64,000 nucleotides of DNA from an uncultured Lachnospiraceae bacterium (GTDB lineage: Bacteria > Bacillota > Clostridia > Lachnospirales > Lachnospiraceae), in contig CATOJY010000012.1 of the NCBI GenBank assembly GCA_951800685.1, positions 1-64,000 on the forward strand. The letters run 5' to 3'. The notes beneath the pieces are model-generated. The model saw only the letters and a list, made by a program, of their open reading frames with translations, was not told the origin of the DNA and did not search any database. Position 1 is the stretch's first letter, and every line of letters starts with the position of its first letter. A program made the position numbers and the translations under genes. Shown piece after piece: positions 63,043-64,000 of this stretch.

Positions 63043-64000
63043 TCAATATACCTCTATCTTCTTCATGATCACTTCATCCCTTGCTGCTGTCACCTGTACC
63101 TTAAGTGTTGTAATCTCCTGCGGGGCCTCGCCTGTCAAAGGATTCTGCAGCGCAAAAGGATCTTCCAGCTGACAGATCTTTTTGTGTCCAATACAAGTCC
63201 CCTGATACAAAGGATATTGTCCTCCTCTGGCAGACTCTGCTATAATTCGGAAACTCTCTACCCTCTGTCCCTGCGCAATCTCCTCCTGCAGCACCACGTA
63301 CCGGATCTTCTTAGCCGGCTGGTCAATGCAGATTCTGTAGACAGGCTGGGTAGGTGCATGCCCTGCTTCCCTCTCCACTGACACCGGAATTGCTGTTCCA
63401 AACTCCCGTCTTAATAATTCTCCAAACTCTTTCAGACGTTTTACATCTCTCTCATCAAACAATCCATCCCTGTTGGGCGGAATATTCAGATTCAGACAGG
63501 CATTTCCACCTACACTTGCCAGATAAGCAGCAAATAGACGTTCAAGCGAATGCGGCTTTTCTTCCTGGTGCCAAAACCAGCCTGGACGGATAGACATATC
63601 AATTTCTGATGGTGCAAATACCAGCCCTCTGGAATACAGAATATTCGCGATGCTTCCCAACTCTTTTTCCGTATTATAAAGATAAGATAGACTTCCCATC
63701 TCTGCCATTGGGCCAGGATTAGTCTGCACCGGACTGTAATAACACAATTCCGACGGCACCACCGCCCATTCAGCGCTGCGCCCCACACCCGCCTCATTAC
63801 CACACCAGCGGATATCGGGTCCAAAATCATTAAAGATCACTGCCTCAGGCTGAAGCTTGTGGATCAGATCAAAATATCTTGGGAAATCATAGACCTGCTT
63901 CCTGCCTTCTGGTCCCTCTCCACACGCATTATCAAACCATACGCAGAAAATATCGCCGTATCCGGTCAAGAGCTCGGTCAACTGGTTACAGAAGTAATCA
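63043..64000 (-). CDS. Alpha-L-fucosidase (GH29), N-terminus beyond the window
   Basis: The frame stays open to the window edge: NQLTELLTGYGDIFCVWFDNA continues upstream of the track start, so the 5' part is missing. Nucleophile Asp lies in VWFDNACGEG; RPGWFWHQEE and LNLNIPPNRDG are typical GH29 segments. The C-terminal 110 residues form the usual beta-sandwich. It faces fucI across a terminator. This is the second GH29 in the window and is more distant from the first (24810-26282), suggesting different linkage specificity. Confidence 0.9.
   Translation of the reverse strand, partial: DYFCNQLTELLTGYGDIFCVWFDNACGEGPEGRKQVYDFPRYFDLIHKLQPEAVIFNDFGPDIRWCGNEAGVGRSAEWAVVPSELCYYSPVQTNPGPMAEMGSLSYLYNTEKELGSIANILYSRGLVFAPSEIDMSIRPGWFWHQEEKPHSLERLFAAYLASVGGNACLNLNIPPNRDGLFDERDVKRLKEFGELLRREFGTAIPVSVEREAGHAPTQPVYRICIDQPAKKIRYVVLQEEIAQGQRVESFRIIAESARGGQYPLYQGTCIGHKKICQLEDPFALQNPLTGEAPQEITTLKVQVTAARDEVIMKKIEVY

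Noticed and set aside
1-64000. CRISPR array
   Set aside because: No regularly spaced short repeats of 24-37 bases were seen; the only tandem repeat is the two-copy palindromic unit near 14.9 kb.

Overview
The window looks like a chromosome segment of a Gram-positive Clostridia, most likely Lachnospiraceae. This is inferred from the gene families and their order (pheB-hom-lysC, comEC-holA, walRK-gerM, argCJBD/argG), strong AGGAGG-type ribosome sites, frequent TTG/GTG starts, and fucoside-degradation genes. No species can be named from the sequence alone, and no database search was possible.

Left part, 1 to about 8.3 kb: an AT-rich accessory element abutting the 3' end of a tRNA-Gly(GCC) gene (8331-8403, minus). 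It carries an AEP-type primase with a CHC2-like zinc finger, an HU-family protein, a cold-shock-domain-like protein, a phage-type hypothetical, a membrane-anchored protein, and two decayed genes: an HNH/AP2 homing endonuclease with a stop and two frameshifts, and an acidic protein with an in-frame TGA. It looks like one end of a degenerating prophage or integrative element. No integrase and no second att copy are visible in the window.

Core region, 8.6 to 28.6 kb: membrane-anchored GH3 NagZ-like enzyme, alpha/beta hydrolase, the threonine-branch operon pheB-hom-lysC, glyA, a lipid kinase with a PAP2 phosphatase, a GT2 glycosyltransferase, and a run of DUF1653 protein, 5'-nucleotidase and a natural SfsA-MutY fusion. 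A GH29 fucosidase and a GH3 beta-xylosidase/glucosidase follow.

29 to 44 kb: an NhaC-type antiporter. Then a minus-strand series: TIM-barrel protein, a receiver domain fused to a (p)ppGpp synthetase, holA, polysaccharide deacetylase, ThrH, ApbE. Upstream lie the WalR-WalK-GerM-ComEC run and ComEA.

44 to 54 kb: the arginine locus, argC / dCMP deaminase / GNAT / coiled-coil / argJ / argB / argD / orphan solute-binding protein, divergent from argG. Matching ArgR-like boxes lie in the shared intergenic region.

54 to 64 kb: a fucose-type sugar locus. A ROK regulator, binding protein and two permeases run leftward. An (alpha/alpha)6-like protein, a D-psicose/D-tagatose 3-epimerase and L-fucose isomerase run rightward. 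A second GH29 fucosidase is cut by the window end. Together these would liberate fucosylated sugars outside, import them and isomerise the monosaccharide; fuculose kinase and aldolase are not in the window.

The most notable items are the receiver-alarmone synthetase fusion, the SfsA-MutY fusion, the binding protein translationally coupled to argD, and a small dispersed palindromic repeat (four copies).
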